This document shows, in pieces, positions 18,385 through 26,426 of a stretch of DNA of 46,941 nucleotides. The notes under the pieces are model-generated. The model was not told the DNA's origin, did not search any database, and worked only from the letters and a program-made list of their open reading frames with translations. Every line of letters starts with the position of its first letter. Positions within the stretch are counted from its first letter, which is position 1. A program made the translations under genes and the position numbers. The stretch comes from Gammaproteobacteria bacterium UBA7376 (GTDB lineage: Bacteria; Pseudomonadota; Gammaproteobacteria; Pseudomonadales; Azotimanducaceae), in the NCBI GenBank assembly GCA_002470275.1, contig DKNY01000023.1, forward strand, positions 34,002 through 80,942, written 5' to 3'.

Positions 18385-19866
18385 TCAGCTGGCCTGACGC
18401 AGTAGGTTGCTCACCACGCGTTCCAGGTGCATGAGCGAGTTACACTCCTCGACCTGGTGTGAGTAGGCGCCATATTTGCGCATTTCAGAGTCACCCGTAT
18501 TCCAGGCTAGTCGTGCCTCGGGATTTAGCCAGATGACGCGCTTGGAGCGATCGTAAAGTTCCTTAAGAACGTCGGCATGGGCTTCGCCAAAATTGTTTCG
18601 CGCATCCCCGAGGATGATGATCGTGGTTCGATTATCCACATCGTCCATACACAGCTTTTTGAAGTCCAGGAGGGCTTGGCCGTAGTCGGTGGAGCCGCCG
18701 CTATAGTCATGCAGCGTCTTTGCGATGGCGTCCTCGATCTTGTTGCGATTAAACAGTTCCGTAACCTCCGCGAGGTCGGATGAAAAGGCGAAACTGCGAA
18801 CCTTGGGCATAACCTCATCCAGGCTGTACAGGAACATGAGCATAAAGCGCGCATAATTGGCCACCGAGCCGGATACATCGCAGATGGCGAAGACCTTGGG
18901 GCGATCAATTTTTACCGACTTCCAGTACAGGTCGAAGATGTTGCCGTCGTAGGACATATTTTTGCGCAGTGTGCGGGAGATATTCAGCTGGCCTCGCTTA
19001 AAGACTTTTTTGCGGCGGCTGTGCAGGGTGCTCAGCTTTTTCGCCATCTTATAAACGATCTCCTGGATCAGTCTGAAGTTTCTATGCTCAACGTTCGAGA
19101 GCTTGACCTTGCGCAACAATTCCTCGCGAAGCCGTTTGCCGGATACGTCAGCGTTGAGCAGGAACTGCTGCTCGACATAGTCCCTGACCTGCTCGCGCAA
19201 GAAATCTCGTCGCTGACGCAGCTGCTGGCCCAGGCGTCTGGCGGGAACGGTCGGTGCCTGGCGCAGGTCACTGATTTCTTGATTTAAATCAGGCAATCCC
19301 ATCTCATCCATGATGCGCCGAGCGTACAGGCCTTTTTGAGTAAAAATCTTTATCTCTCGAACCTGGGTTGCTTCCCCCGCCGCGGCCATGGCCATGGATA
19401 GCTCCACCCTGGAATTTGCCATCAGCAGTTTGCCAAGGGATGAGTTCGGGTCGGTGATCGGACCAGGGCCCAGATCTGGTTCCTCCTCCTCCTGGAAGAG
19501 ATTATTTTGCTTCGACTTGCGCTTAGATTTGCCGCCACGCTGGCGCGGGCGCTGTTCTCCGCCAGCGCTGCTGCCCTCACCTTCGCCGCCCTCTTGTTGG
19601 TCGCTCTCCGCTTCCCCGTCAGCATCGCCTTGGGAGGTTTCTCCGCGCACGTCTTGGAAGCTAAAGAATTGATCGAAGCAGGCGTCAAAGGTTTCTTTTT
19701 CGTCGGCCGTCTTGGGCAAAACCAAGGCTAACGAACGTTTCAGGTGTGCCCTATCGCGATAGCCAACCAGCTCTACGGTCGAGACGGCGTCCAGCGTTTC
19801 CGCCGTAGAGACGCGCACCTCAGCATTTCTCAGCGCGCGGATAAAGTTACTGATCGTGCGGTCCAT
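18385..19866 (-). CDS. CoxE-type VWA-domain protein
   Basis: A 493-aa cytoplasmic protein of the VWA/CoxE family. After an N-terminal helical part comes a low-complexity Gly/Glu/Ser then Lys/Arg-rich linker (about 76-130), a central helical region, and a VWA domain with MIDAS DVSGS (330-334), the T393 loop in GGSTD and D421 in ILGDARNN. In characterised pairs such as CoxD/CoxE, the VWA protein and a MoxR-type ATPase act together as a remodelling chaperone. Here the ATPase gene ends nine bases upstream. The client is unknown; the following opp genes are the obvious contextual candidate. Confidence 0.88.
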   Translation of the reverse strand: MDRTISNFIRALRNAEVRVSTAETLDAVSTVELVGYRDRAHLKRSLALVLPKTADEKETFDACFDQFFSFQDVRGETSQGDADGEAESDQQEGGEGEGSSAGGEQRPRQRGGKSKRKSKQNNLFQEEEEPDLGPGPITDPNSSLGKLLMANSRVELSMAMAAAGEATQVREIKIFTQKGLYARRIMDEMGLPDLNQEISDLRQAPTVPARRLGQQLRQRRDFLREQVRDYVEQQFLLNADVSGKRLREELLRKVKLSNVEHRNFRLIQEIVYKMAKKLSTLHSRRKKVFKRGQLNISRTLRKNMSYDGNIFDLYWKSVKIDRPKVFAICDVSGSVANYARFMLMFLYSLDEVMPKVRSFAFSSDLAEVTELFNRNKIEDAIAKTLHDYSGGSTDYGQALLDFKKLCMDDVDNRTTIIILGDARNNFGEAHADVLKELYDRSKRVIWLNPEARLAWNTGDSEMRKYGAYSHQVEECNSLMHLERVVSNLLRQAS

Positions 19867-19875
19867 GATGCCCGT

Positions 19876-20838
19876 TTATTTGGCGATCTTGGCGGTCAGC
19901 GCGTTGACCTCAGAGGCGACGCTATCAATATCCTCCTGGAACTTAAGGATGACGTTTAACGTGTCGCTGACCAGTTTGGGGTCCAGAGATTCGGCATGCA
20001 GCAAGACCAGGGTGCGGGCCCAATCAATGGTCTCTGAGATAGCGGGCATTTTTTTGAGGTCCAGGGTGCGAAGCTCCTGGATAAAGGCCACCAGCTGGCG
20101 CTGCAGCTCGGGCGGAATTTCGGGTACCCGGGCGGCGATAATGCGTTGCTCAATATCCGGCTCTGGGAACGGGATATACAGGTGCAGGCACCGGCGTTTT
20201 AAGGCATCGGAAATTTCACGCGTGTTATTGGATGTGAGGAACACCAGGGGGGGTTCCGAGACCGCCTTGACGGTGCCAATTTCGGGAATAGACACCTGAA
20301 AATCTGACAGAATTTCAAGCAGCAGAGATTCGAATTCATGGTCGGCCTTGTCGATCTCATCGATGAGTAAAACGCAGCCGTCTTCCTCTTTGAGGGCTTT
20401 GAGCAGCGGTCTGGGTTCCAGAAATTCCTCGGAAAAGAAGATGTCGCCAAAGGCATGTAGCTTTTGCACAGAGGCGGTAAACCCTTGAGCGCCAGCCAGC
20501 ACCTCGTCCAGGGCCTGCTTTAGGATCTGCGTATAGAGAAGCTGTTTACCGTACTTCCATTCGTAAATGGCCTTGGACTCATCCAGGCCTTCGTAGCATT
20601 GAAGTCGAATCAGCGGCAGAGCAAACATCTCCGCTGCGGTTTTGGCAAGTTCCGTCTTTCCGACGCCCGGTGGGCCCTCGATAAGAATCGGCTTTCGCAG
20701 CTGGTAGGCCAAGAAAACCGCTGTAGCGATCTGATCGCTACAGATATATCGGTGCGCCTCGAAGGATTGCCGCAGTGAAGAGACTGAAGCCGCTATCTTA
20801 TCTATCTCCGCCACTGTTTCCGCCTGCTGCTCGGCCAT
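19876..20838 (-). CDS. MoxR/CoxD-family AAA+ ATPase
   Basis: A 320-aa AAA+ ATPase. Walker A is GPPGVGKT (55-62) and Walker B LLIDEID (157-163). The insert with YEGLDESKAIYEWKYGKQLL and FFSEEFLEPRPLLKAL is typical of the MoxR group that includes CoxD. Sensor 1 (FLTSNNTREI) and the arginine-finger region (DALKRRCLHLYIPFP) are intact. MoxR ATPases act as hexameric chaperones with VWA partners. I chose ATG 20838 (MAEQQAETV) because AAGGA lies six bases before it; the frame is open 24 codons upstream without support. First gene of the MoxR-VWA-opp array. Confidence 0.9.
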   Translation of the reverse strand: MAEQQAETVAEIDKIAASVSSLRQSFEAHRYICSDQIATAVFLAYQLRKPILIEGPPGVGKTELAKTAAEMFALPLIRLQCYEGLDESKAIYEWKYGKQLLYTQILKQALDEVLAGAQGFTASVQKLHAFGDIFFSEEFLEPRPLLKALKEEDGCVLLIDEIDKADHEFESLLLEILSDFQVSIPEIGTVKAVSEPPLVFLTSNNTREISDALKRRCLHLYIPFPEPDIEQRIIAARVPEIPPELQRQLVAFIQELRTLDLKKMPAISETIDWARTLVLLHAESLDPKLVSDTLNVILKFQEDIDSVASEVNALTAKIAK

Positions 20839-20944
20839 AGTTTTCCTTACTGTATATTTTCTTGGCTTTAACTGAACAAAGCCGCTAATTATCTCTTGGC
20901 GGGCACGCATTGTATAGCCGACACTGGCTCCGCTTGGCGGTTGG

Positions 20945-21136
20945 CTAGGTAAACAATGTGTAGATCGTCAGCTGGATGATAATGATGAGGGTTGCCCAAA
21001 GGCGGAGGTCTCTCCACGGCGCCTGGCTGGGTGCCTGCCGATAGATTCGGTCTCTTGGTACGCGCCAGACCAAAACGCCCAGGAACACAAACAGCACCAT
21101 AGAAATCACGCCAGCCCACTCGGCTGATAGCGGCAT
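20945..21136 (-). CDS. Small two-helix membrane protein, symporter partner
   Basis: A 63-aa protein with two predicted membrane segments (about residues 8-24 and 42-61) joined by a basic loop with WRVPRDRIYR and WRDLRLW. The ATG at 21136 overlaps the symporter stop as TGATG, a classic translational-coupling junction; a GTG one codon earlier is the alternative. I do not recognise a named family. Position and coupling suggest an accessory subunit of the symporter, comparable in logic to other two-gene SSS systems with a small partner. It precedes the MoxR gene by 106 bases. Confidence 0.75.
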   Translation of the reverse strand: MPLSAEWAGVISMVLFVFLGVLVWRVPRDRIYRQAPSQAPWRDLRLWATLIIIIQLTIYTLFT

Positions 21137-22608
21137 CACGGGGACACCTCCCCGCGCGTCCGGAGCGGCAAATAGGTGACCTGATCTAGCTGCTCGGGGG
21201 GCAGCGGTGTGGTGATCTGGCTAAACGCCAGCAGCGCCGCCAGGCTGTAGCAAAAACTAAGAAAAGCCACATAGAGCATGCTGACGTCGGCTCCGAGGAG
21301 CAGCGTAGCGGCAACGAAAACGCCGGTCACCAGCGTCCATAAACCCGCCTTGGGGGTGGCCCATCGGGTTAGAGCACCCAGCAGCAGCAAGGCCAGCATG
21401 GGGCCCTGAAATAGGGAGAGGCCTTGTTGGACCACCGTATAAATACTGCCCAGTTGGCCGACAAAGGGGGCGACCACCATGGCGCCCAGCAGGATGATCA
21501 GGGTTAGGGCGCGGCCTACCTGAAGGTCGGCGTCGGGGTCGTGGTGCTTGATCAAGACATGACGAATGTCACGCGTAATCATCAGCGCCGTGGCATTGAT
21601 GCCTGAGTCGATAGACGACTGCAGGGCGGCAATAATGGCCACGAACATAAGGCCCGATACGCCTACAGGCAGAACATTCTTGATCACCCAGGGAAGGGCC
21701 ATATCCGGGTAGGCGAGATCCGCCTGCATGGCCAGCGCCAGCATTCCAGGAAACACGATGAGCAGCGGTATGAACAGCTTCGCCAGGGCGGCAAACATCA
21801 TGGACGCACTGGCATCCCACTGGCTTCGTGCCCCGAGGGTTCTTTGCAGAATCGCCTGGCCCCCGACCCAATAGGCTGGCGAGAGTACAAAGCCCAATCC
21901 AAGGATGACGCCATGCCAGGGAAAACTTTCATGATCGCCCGGCAGATAGGCCTGGATATGCTGCGGGTGTTGGCTGGTGAACGTATCGGCGAAGGTGGCG
22001 AGACCACCCGCCTGGCTGATGCCCAAGAAGACGATGATTAGGCCGCAGGCAAACATGATTGAGACCTGGATAGCATCGGTCATCGCCACCGCTGCCAGTC
22101 CCCCGGTCACGCTGTATAGGCCGACGACGCTTCCTGATACCAAGACCCCCAGCCAAATCGGCCAACCCAGATAGGTCTCCAGCGTCAGTGCCAGAGCCCA
22201 CATGGCGACGCCTAGAGCGAAAACGGCAAACAGACTGGCGATGAGCGCAGCGATCACACGAACTTCTTGGCGATAGCGGAGTCCGAGATACTCGGGAATC
22301 GAGTAGACGCCTGCTCTCCAGTAAAGCGGGATGAAGACCAGGGAGGCGAGGATCATGGCTGGAATCGCACCGATCCATTCGAAATTAGCCTGGGCGATGC
22401 CCACATCGTAGGCATTGCCTGCCGCGCCCATGTAGCTGTTGGTATCGATGTTGGTGCCAATGATAGAAAGACCAATAACCCACCAGGTCAGGGACCGTCC
22501 GGCCAAGAAATAGTCTCTAGCATCCTTCACGCGGCGCGCCTGACGTAGACCAATGGTTGCGATGATGCCGAGATAAACCACGACCACGGCAAGGTCGAGT
22601 GGATGCAT
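21136..22608 (-). CDS. Sodium:solute symporter (SSS/SLC5 family)
   Basis: A 490-aa inner-membrane protein with about 13 hydrophobic segments. SSS landmarks are the opening block RVKDARDYFLAGRSLTWW, the unwound-helix-1 region GTNIDTNSYMGAAG, YSIPEYLGLRY, VTGGLAAVAMTDAIQ and SIDSGINATALMITRDI. Transport is sodium-coupled; the solute (sugar, amino acid, carboxylate or other) cannot be deduced. A strong GGAGGG site precedes the ATG. The stop overlaps the start of the 63-aa membrane protein. The 143-nt gap to the divergent YrbL gene should carry its promoter. Confidence 0.92.
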   Translation of the reverse strand: MHPLDLAVVVVYLGIIATIGLRQARRVKDARDYFLAGRSLTWWVIGLSIIGTNIDTNSYMGAAGNAYDVGIAQANFEWIGAIPAMILASLVFIPLYWRAGVYSIPEYLGLRYRQEVRVIAALIASLFAVFALGVAMWALALTLETYLGWPIWLGVLVSGSVVGLYSVTGGLAAVAMTDAIQVSIMFACGLIIVFLGISQAGGLATFADTFTSQHPQHIQAYLPGDHESFPWHGVILGLGFVLSPAYWVGGQAILQRTLGARSQWDASASMMFAALAKLFIPLLIVFPGMLALAMQADLAYPDMALPWVIKNVLPVGVSGLMFVAIIAALQSSIDSGINATALMITRDIRHVLIKHHDPDADLQVGRALTLIILLGAMVVAPFVGQLGSIYTVVQQGLSLFQGPMLALLLLGALTRWATPKAGLWTLVTGVFVAATLLLGADVSMLYVAFLSFCYSLAALLAFSQITTPLPPEQLDQVTYLPLRTRGEVSP

Positions 22609-22751
22609 GTGAAACCCTCCAGATCACAGGCCTTGAATGGTGGCATAGCCTGCACAAAACCTCACCCGGGTTGGTCGGGCGCCAGACAAATAGGCAAATT
22701 GAGAAGTGGTCGCCTTTGCCAAGTCCCCCCAGGGGTTAGCATTTGGACACC

Positions 22752-23495
22752 ATGCAAGTCAGTAATCTGCCATTTTTAGATCTCAGCGAAAAACAACCGT
22801 TTGCTATCGGCGATAATAGGCTGTGCTTCCGCCACCCCGACGACAGCGGCCTGTGCATTAAAATCAATCGGGCGGGCAGGGCGGGTCGTTTGCGAGGACA
22901 AGCACCGCTCTACAAACGTCTGCGGCGGGAAAAACACTTTGATGATAACTGGCAGGAGTTTTATGCCTTCCAGCAGCCGGCGATCAGGACGGGTGGGCCA
23001 GAACTCTGGCGTCATCTGCCGCGCTGCTATGGGTGGGTTGAAACAAATCTTGGACCTGCATTAATTTCGGACTTCTTTGCTGATCCCTCTGGCGATGCTG
23101 CGCCTACGCTGGAGCAGTATCTTAAGCATCACGGGCGAACACCCGAGATCGATGAGGCCTTGGATGAGTTTTGTGCATTTCTGAGAAGCTCCCTGGTGCT
23201 GACAAAGAATCTTTTGCCGCACAATTTAGTCGTTGCCGACTTAGACCGTGAGCTGCGCTTGATCCTGATAGATGGTATCGGGCTGGCCACGTTGCTGCCG
23301 CTAGCGAAACATAGCACTCTATTGTCTCGTCGCCATGTAGAAAAACGCATTCGATGGTTTGAGCATCGTCTGGCCTGGGAAACCGGGAGTCGCCTAGAGT
23401 CCTGGCAGACTGCAGAAGCTAAATTCCATCGCTACGCGAGGCCTCGTTGGCGGCGAGCCCCCAGCGGCAGAGCAAGGGGGCGTGAGGAATGTTAA
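22752..23495 (+). CDS. YrbL-family kinase-fold protein
   Basis: A 247-aa protein resembling E. coli YrbL, whose gene is in the PhoP regulon and whose family has a protein-kinase-like fold. Visible landmarks are a glycine-poor N-lobe with LCIKINR, then GPALISDFFADPSG at the hinge, LLPHNLVVAD in the place of the catalytic loop and LILIDGIG in the place of the DFG motif. A TTG nine bases upstream of the ATG is in frame but less likely. The biochemical role is unknown. It overlaps the methyltransferase start by seven bases, so it belongs to a three-gene unit with sugar-modifying enzymes. Confidence 0.8.
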   Translation: MQVSNLPFLDLSEKQPFAIGDNRLCFRHPDDSGLCIKINRAGRAGRLRGQAPLYKRLRREKHFDDNWQEFYAFQQPAIRTGGPELWRHLPRCYGWVETNLGPALISDFFADPSGDAAPTLEQYLKHHGRTPEIDEALDEFCAFLRSSLVLTKNLLPHNLVVADLDRELRLILIDGIGLATLLPLAKHSTLLSRRHVEKRIRWFEHRLAWETGSRLESWQTAEAKFHRYARPRWRRAPSGRARGREEC

Positions 23496-24244
23496 GCCTC
23501 AGGCGGGTTAAGGGGTGGTGGAAAAGTTTCGTCTATCCGCTCACGCATCCATCGAAGCAGCGATTTCACTGTGTCATCTGCAATTACAGGGGGCCCTTTA
23601 TAGATAAGCGCGCGCGTAAGAAAGTTCGCTCTCGGCTAAACGCTAAATGCCCTCGCTGTAGCGCTATGGAGCGGCATCGATTTCAGTGGCAGGTTCTGCA
23701 GGAAGTCTTTCCCGAGCACCGGCGGCAGGATTTGTCCGTGCTGCATATGGCACCAGAGCCCTGTATTGCCGACCGCTTGAAAGCTCAGGTAGGCGCTTAC
23801 CTCACCGCTGACCTGAACAGAACCAATGTGGATATCCAGCTCGATATACGGACGCTGCCCTTTGCTGCAGAGCGTTTTGATCTGGTTCTCAGTTCCCATG
23901 TGCTGCAATATGTGGAGGACGATATCGCGGGTATTAAAGAGGTCGCCCGGGTGCTTAAACCCGGAGGGATCGCGCTGCTGCCGGTGCCCCTGCTGCATCA
24001 GCGAACGCGACGTCCTAACATTCTAGACGCTGAGTTAAAAATGCCCCACGAACCAGGCCCAGATTATTACGAGCGCTATCGCCCCTATTTTGAGGAGGTG
24101 ACGCTGTGCAGTGCTGCGGACTACGACGAGGCCCTGCATTTCTTTCTTGAGCTGACCTCAAAAGCGGATTTTCCGTTGCGAATGGGAGATCAAAGATTTG
24201 GCGATCTGATTCCCGTCTGCCGAAAAGCAGCTCGACCCTGTTGA
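23489..24244 (+). CDS. Class I SAM methyltransferase with N-terminal zinc ribbon
   Basis: A 251-aa protein. Four cysteines (C28, C31, C54, C57), in CVIC and KCPRCSAMERHR, form a probable zinc ribbon. The SAM domain follows with VLHMAPEP in the motif I place, FDLVLSSHVLQYVED in motif II/post-II and RVLKPGG. Motif I lacks the usual GxGxG, which is also seen in relatives of this zinc-ribbon type. Its neighbours are a YrbL-like protein and a GT4 glycosyltransferase, suggesting methylation in surface glycan synthesis. GAGGA lies directly before the ATG. Confidence 0.85.
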   Translation: MLSLRRVKGWWKSFVYPLTHPSKQRFHCVICNYRGPFIDKRARKKVRSRLNAKCPRCSAMERHRFQWQVLQEVFPEHRRQDLSVLHMAPEPCIADRLKAQVGAYLTADLNRTNVDIQLDIRTLPFAAERFDLVLSSHVLQYVEDDIAGIKEVARVLKPGGIALLPVPLLHQRTRRPNILDAELKMPHEPGPDYYERYRPYFEEVTLCSAADYDEALHFFLELTSKADFPLRMGDQRFGDLIPVCRKAARPC

Positions 24245-24247
24245 ACC

Positions 24248-25366
24248 ATGTCTGAGGCGATAGCGAACCAGACAATATTGTGGTGGGGGCGTCACGGTAA
24301 CTATGGACCTGACTATCCGCGCAATAGAACGATAATTCGCATACTGCAGGATATGGGATGTCGGGTTATCCCGTTTCAGCCCAAAGTCTCGGCACTGGCT
24401 AGTGTTGAAGCCAATCTGCGTGCTTTTGGGCAGGTAGACTTGGTTTGGGTGCCTTGCTTCCGCCAGCGAGACCTGGGTGCTGCGGCTCGTTGGGCGCATG
24501 CGCGCGGCATCCCCGTCGTTTTTGACCCACTGATCAGCGCCTACGACAAGCAGGTTAATGAGCGGCGGAAATTTCAGGCCCCGTCGGCCCGAGCACAAAG
24601 ACTGCTCAACTGGGAACGCAGCCGCTTCGCGCTGGCAGATCACCTGATCGCCGATACGCGCTGCCATAGCGCCTATTTTGCTGAAACATTGGGGTATCCC
24701 GAGGACAGGCTCTCAGTGATACCCGTCTCCGCCGAGGAGACTCTTTTCTTTCCGGATACGTCAACGCAGCAATCGGCCGAGACCGAGCAACCGCCAGAGC
24801 TGCTGTTTCTAGGTACGTTTATCTCCCTGCAGGGCGCCACTACCATCGCCAGGGCAGCACAGCTATATGATGGCCCGCGCTGTCGTTTGACCTTTCTCGG
24901 TGACGGTCCTGACCGAGCGGCTTGTGAAGACTTGCTGTCAGGCCTGGATAATTCCTCACTCTTGGTCGGCTTTGAGGACTGGATACCGCTACAGGCTCTG
25001 GGATCACGTATTCGACGCAGTGATATCTGCCTTGGCGTTTTTGGTGATGGAGAGAAAGCCCGGCGCGTGATACCCAACAAAGTTTATCAGGCGCTAGCGT
25101 GCGATCGCCCGGTGATCACCATGCGCGGTGACGCCTACCCTGACGCGCTTGAGGAAAGGCTTAGGGCAGACCAGGCCAGGGGACTGATTTGGACCGAGCC
25201 GGCTGCACCTGCTGAACTTGCGGCAGTCATCGCCGACACCCTCGAGACGTTGAGCGCAAAGCCGAATTTTTATGCGGGGCGAGCCCATGAAATTTACCGC
25301 GAGCATTTTTCCAACGCGGCCATTCGCGAGGTTTTGCAGGACGTACTGACCGCGCTGGGTCGGTGA
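24248..25366 (+). CDS. GT4-type glycosyltransferase
   Basis: A 372-aa GT-B-fold glycosyltransferase. The N-terminal Rossmann half reads WWGRHGNYGPDYPRNRTI. The C-terminal donor-binding half has PPELLFLGTFISLQGATTI, RLTFLGDGPDR and IPNKVYQALACDRPVIT, the GT4 pattern. It is probably cytoplasmic or membrane-associated, transferring a sugar from a nucleotide donor to an unknown acceptor. The gene starts three bases after the methyltransferase. With the YrbL-like gene it makes a compact three-gene cassette without visible polymerase or export genes. Confidence 0.88.
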   Translation: MSEAIANQTILWWGRHGNYGPDYPRNRTIIRILQDMGCRVIPFQPKVSALASVEANLRAFGQVDLVWVPCFRQRDLGAAARWAHARGIPVVFDPLISAYDKQVNERRKFQAPSARAQRLLNWERSRFALADHLIADTRCHSAYFAETLGYPEDRLSVIPVSAEETLFFPDTSTQQSAETEQPPELLFLGTFISLQGATTIARAAQLYDGPRCRLTFLGDGPDRAACEDLLSGLDNSSLLVGFEDWIPLQALGSRIRRSDICLGVFGDGEKARRVIPNKVYQALACDRPVITMRGDAYPDALEERLRADQARGLIWTEPAAPAELAAVIADTLETLSAKPNFYAGRAHEIYREHFSNAAIREVLQDVLTALGR

Positions 25367-25372
25367 TCGGCG

Positions 25373-25741
25373 TCAGCCTGCCTGAAGGAGGGCACTGCTC
25401 CTTAAAAAACGAGCGTTCATCTGAAGATAGCCGTTGGGACAGGGGTGCAAGGCCCAGATGGCCTTCCATTCCTCCCTGCCCATAGTCTTGCGAAAGTTTG
25501 CGTCGCGTTCCGCCTTGCTGGCCCAGCGAATGATCCAGGTGACGTTGGGTTGGCCGTTTTCCGATACCCGAGGGTTGCTGCCGCTGACTTCAGCCTCCAG
25601 GCCCACGTCCATCCAAAAATCGATTAGGTCTAAATTTGCCCTGAGCCACGGTGCCGCAAATTCGGTGGCCCAGTCTCGGTAGGCTTGGAAATGCTCGGGT
25701 TCGATTGTGTAGTCTCTGATTTCAACGATGGCTTCTGACAT
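25373..25741 (-). CDS. NIPSNAP-like dimeric ferredoxin-fold protein
   Basis: A 122-aa protein without signal peptide. The opening VEIRDYTIEPEHFQAYRDW and the later TWIIRWASKAERDANFRKT match the NIPSNAP pattern of a beta-alpha-beta ferredoxin-like fold. No enzymatic function is established for the family in bacteria. The gene is the last of a four-gene minus-strand unit (two DUF6644-like membrane proteins and a 43-aa peptide) and converges with the glycosyltransferase gene, six bases apart. A second, exported NIPSNAP protein is encoded at 43434-43847. Confidence 0.75.
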   Translation of the reverse strand: MSEAIVEIRDYTIEPEHFQAYRDWATEFAAPWLRANLDLIDFWMDVGLEAEVSGSNPRVSENGQPNVTWIIRWASKAERDANFRKTMGREEWKAIWALHPCPNGYLQMNARFLRSSALLQAG

Positions 25742-25789
25742 GGGGTACCTGCTCGGCGTAATGAAAGGGCGGACAGAACACAGGGCTGC

Positions 25790-25921
25790 TCATTCGCCAT
25801 AGGCGAGTTCCAGGAGCTCGATTACATCCTGTATCTGGGCGGCCCAGAAAAGGAGGCCTGCAACGATGATCATGAGGCCGGCGCCAACGGCCAGTCGTTC
25901 ATAGAATTTTTGACGGTTCAT
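25790..25921 (-). CDS. 43-aa single-helix membrane peptide
   Basis: A short reading frame giving a 43-aa peptide with a basic start (MNRQKFYERL), one hydrophobic helix (about residues 11-28: AVGAGLMIIVAGLLFWAA) and an acidic tail (QDVIELLELAYGE). A strong GGAGGG site lies seven bases before the ATG. The spacing is tight: 15 bases after the DUF6644-like gene and 48 before the NIPSNAP gene. These features support a real gene despite its size. I do not recognise a family. It may be a small subunit or regulator of the neighbouring membrane proteins. Confidence 0.75.
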   Translation of the reverse strand: MNRQKFYERLAVGAGLMIIVAGLLFWAAQIQDVIELLELAYGE

Positions 25922-25936
25922 GGTTCGCCCTCCTAA

Positions 25937-26413
25937 CTATGAGAAACCAATCCAGCGTCCGCTGGCGGCGACGGTGAACCAAATCAAGAGCGAGGAAATG
26001 GCCACCGTGCGCAACGTCCAGGGATTCAGCTGACTATGTGGGAATTTGAGTAAGGGCCGTCGGATAAAGTAGAAAAACAGCACGCCAACGGCTAGAGCGC
26101 TCATCTTTGCCCAGAACATTTCATTGTAATAAAGCTTCAGCGATACCGCCGAACTCATGAAGATGCCGCTGATAACCACCATGACTAGGGCGACGCCGAA
26201 CCATTTCTGAGTATTCTCGATGATTACCTCCGAGGGCGTCTCCCTCATCAAGATGTTCATGAGTCGAAGGTCACCAAGGATAACCATACCGCCCAGCATA
26301 GACATGCCCAGCAGATGAAGCATCTGAACCACGGCAAAAACACCGCCATAGGCTTTAGAGATCGTGGCGAGGGGCGAGGTGTCCAGCCAGTCAAAGAAAG
26401 GGTAAAAATCCAC
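25937..26413 (-). CDS. Four-helix membrane protein, DUF6644-like (copy 2)
   Basis: A 158-aa integral membrane protein with about four helices. It shares with its neighbour the opening F-x-WLDTS, a membrane histidine (H33 in MLHLLGMSMLGG) and DLR 15 residues later (D48-L-R50). The C-terminal half has the conserved basic loop and a final helix ending GRWIGFS. I recall this pattern from uncharacterised DUF6644/DUF2214-type proteins. The histidines could bind haem, but this is inference. It lies 13 bases downstream of the paralogue and 15 bases upstream of the 43-aa peptide gene. Confidence 0.75.
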   Translation of the reverse strand: MDFYPFFDWLDTSPLATISKAYGGVFAVVQMLHLLGMSMLGGMVILGDLRLMNILMRETPSEVIIENTQKWFGVALVMVVISGIFMSSAVSLKLYYNEMFWAKMSALAVGVLFFYFIRRPLLKFPHSQLNPWTLRTVAISSLLIWFTVAASGRWIGFS

Positions 26414-26426
26414 TGCGCTCCTCCAG

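Noticed and set aside
20851..20879. Sigma-70-like promoter before the MoxR gene (TTGTTC, 17 bases, TATACA)
   Set aside because: The implied start would fall on the ribosome-binding site, leaving no usable leader, and the -35 match is poor.
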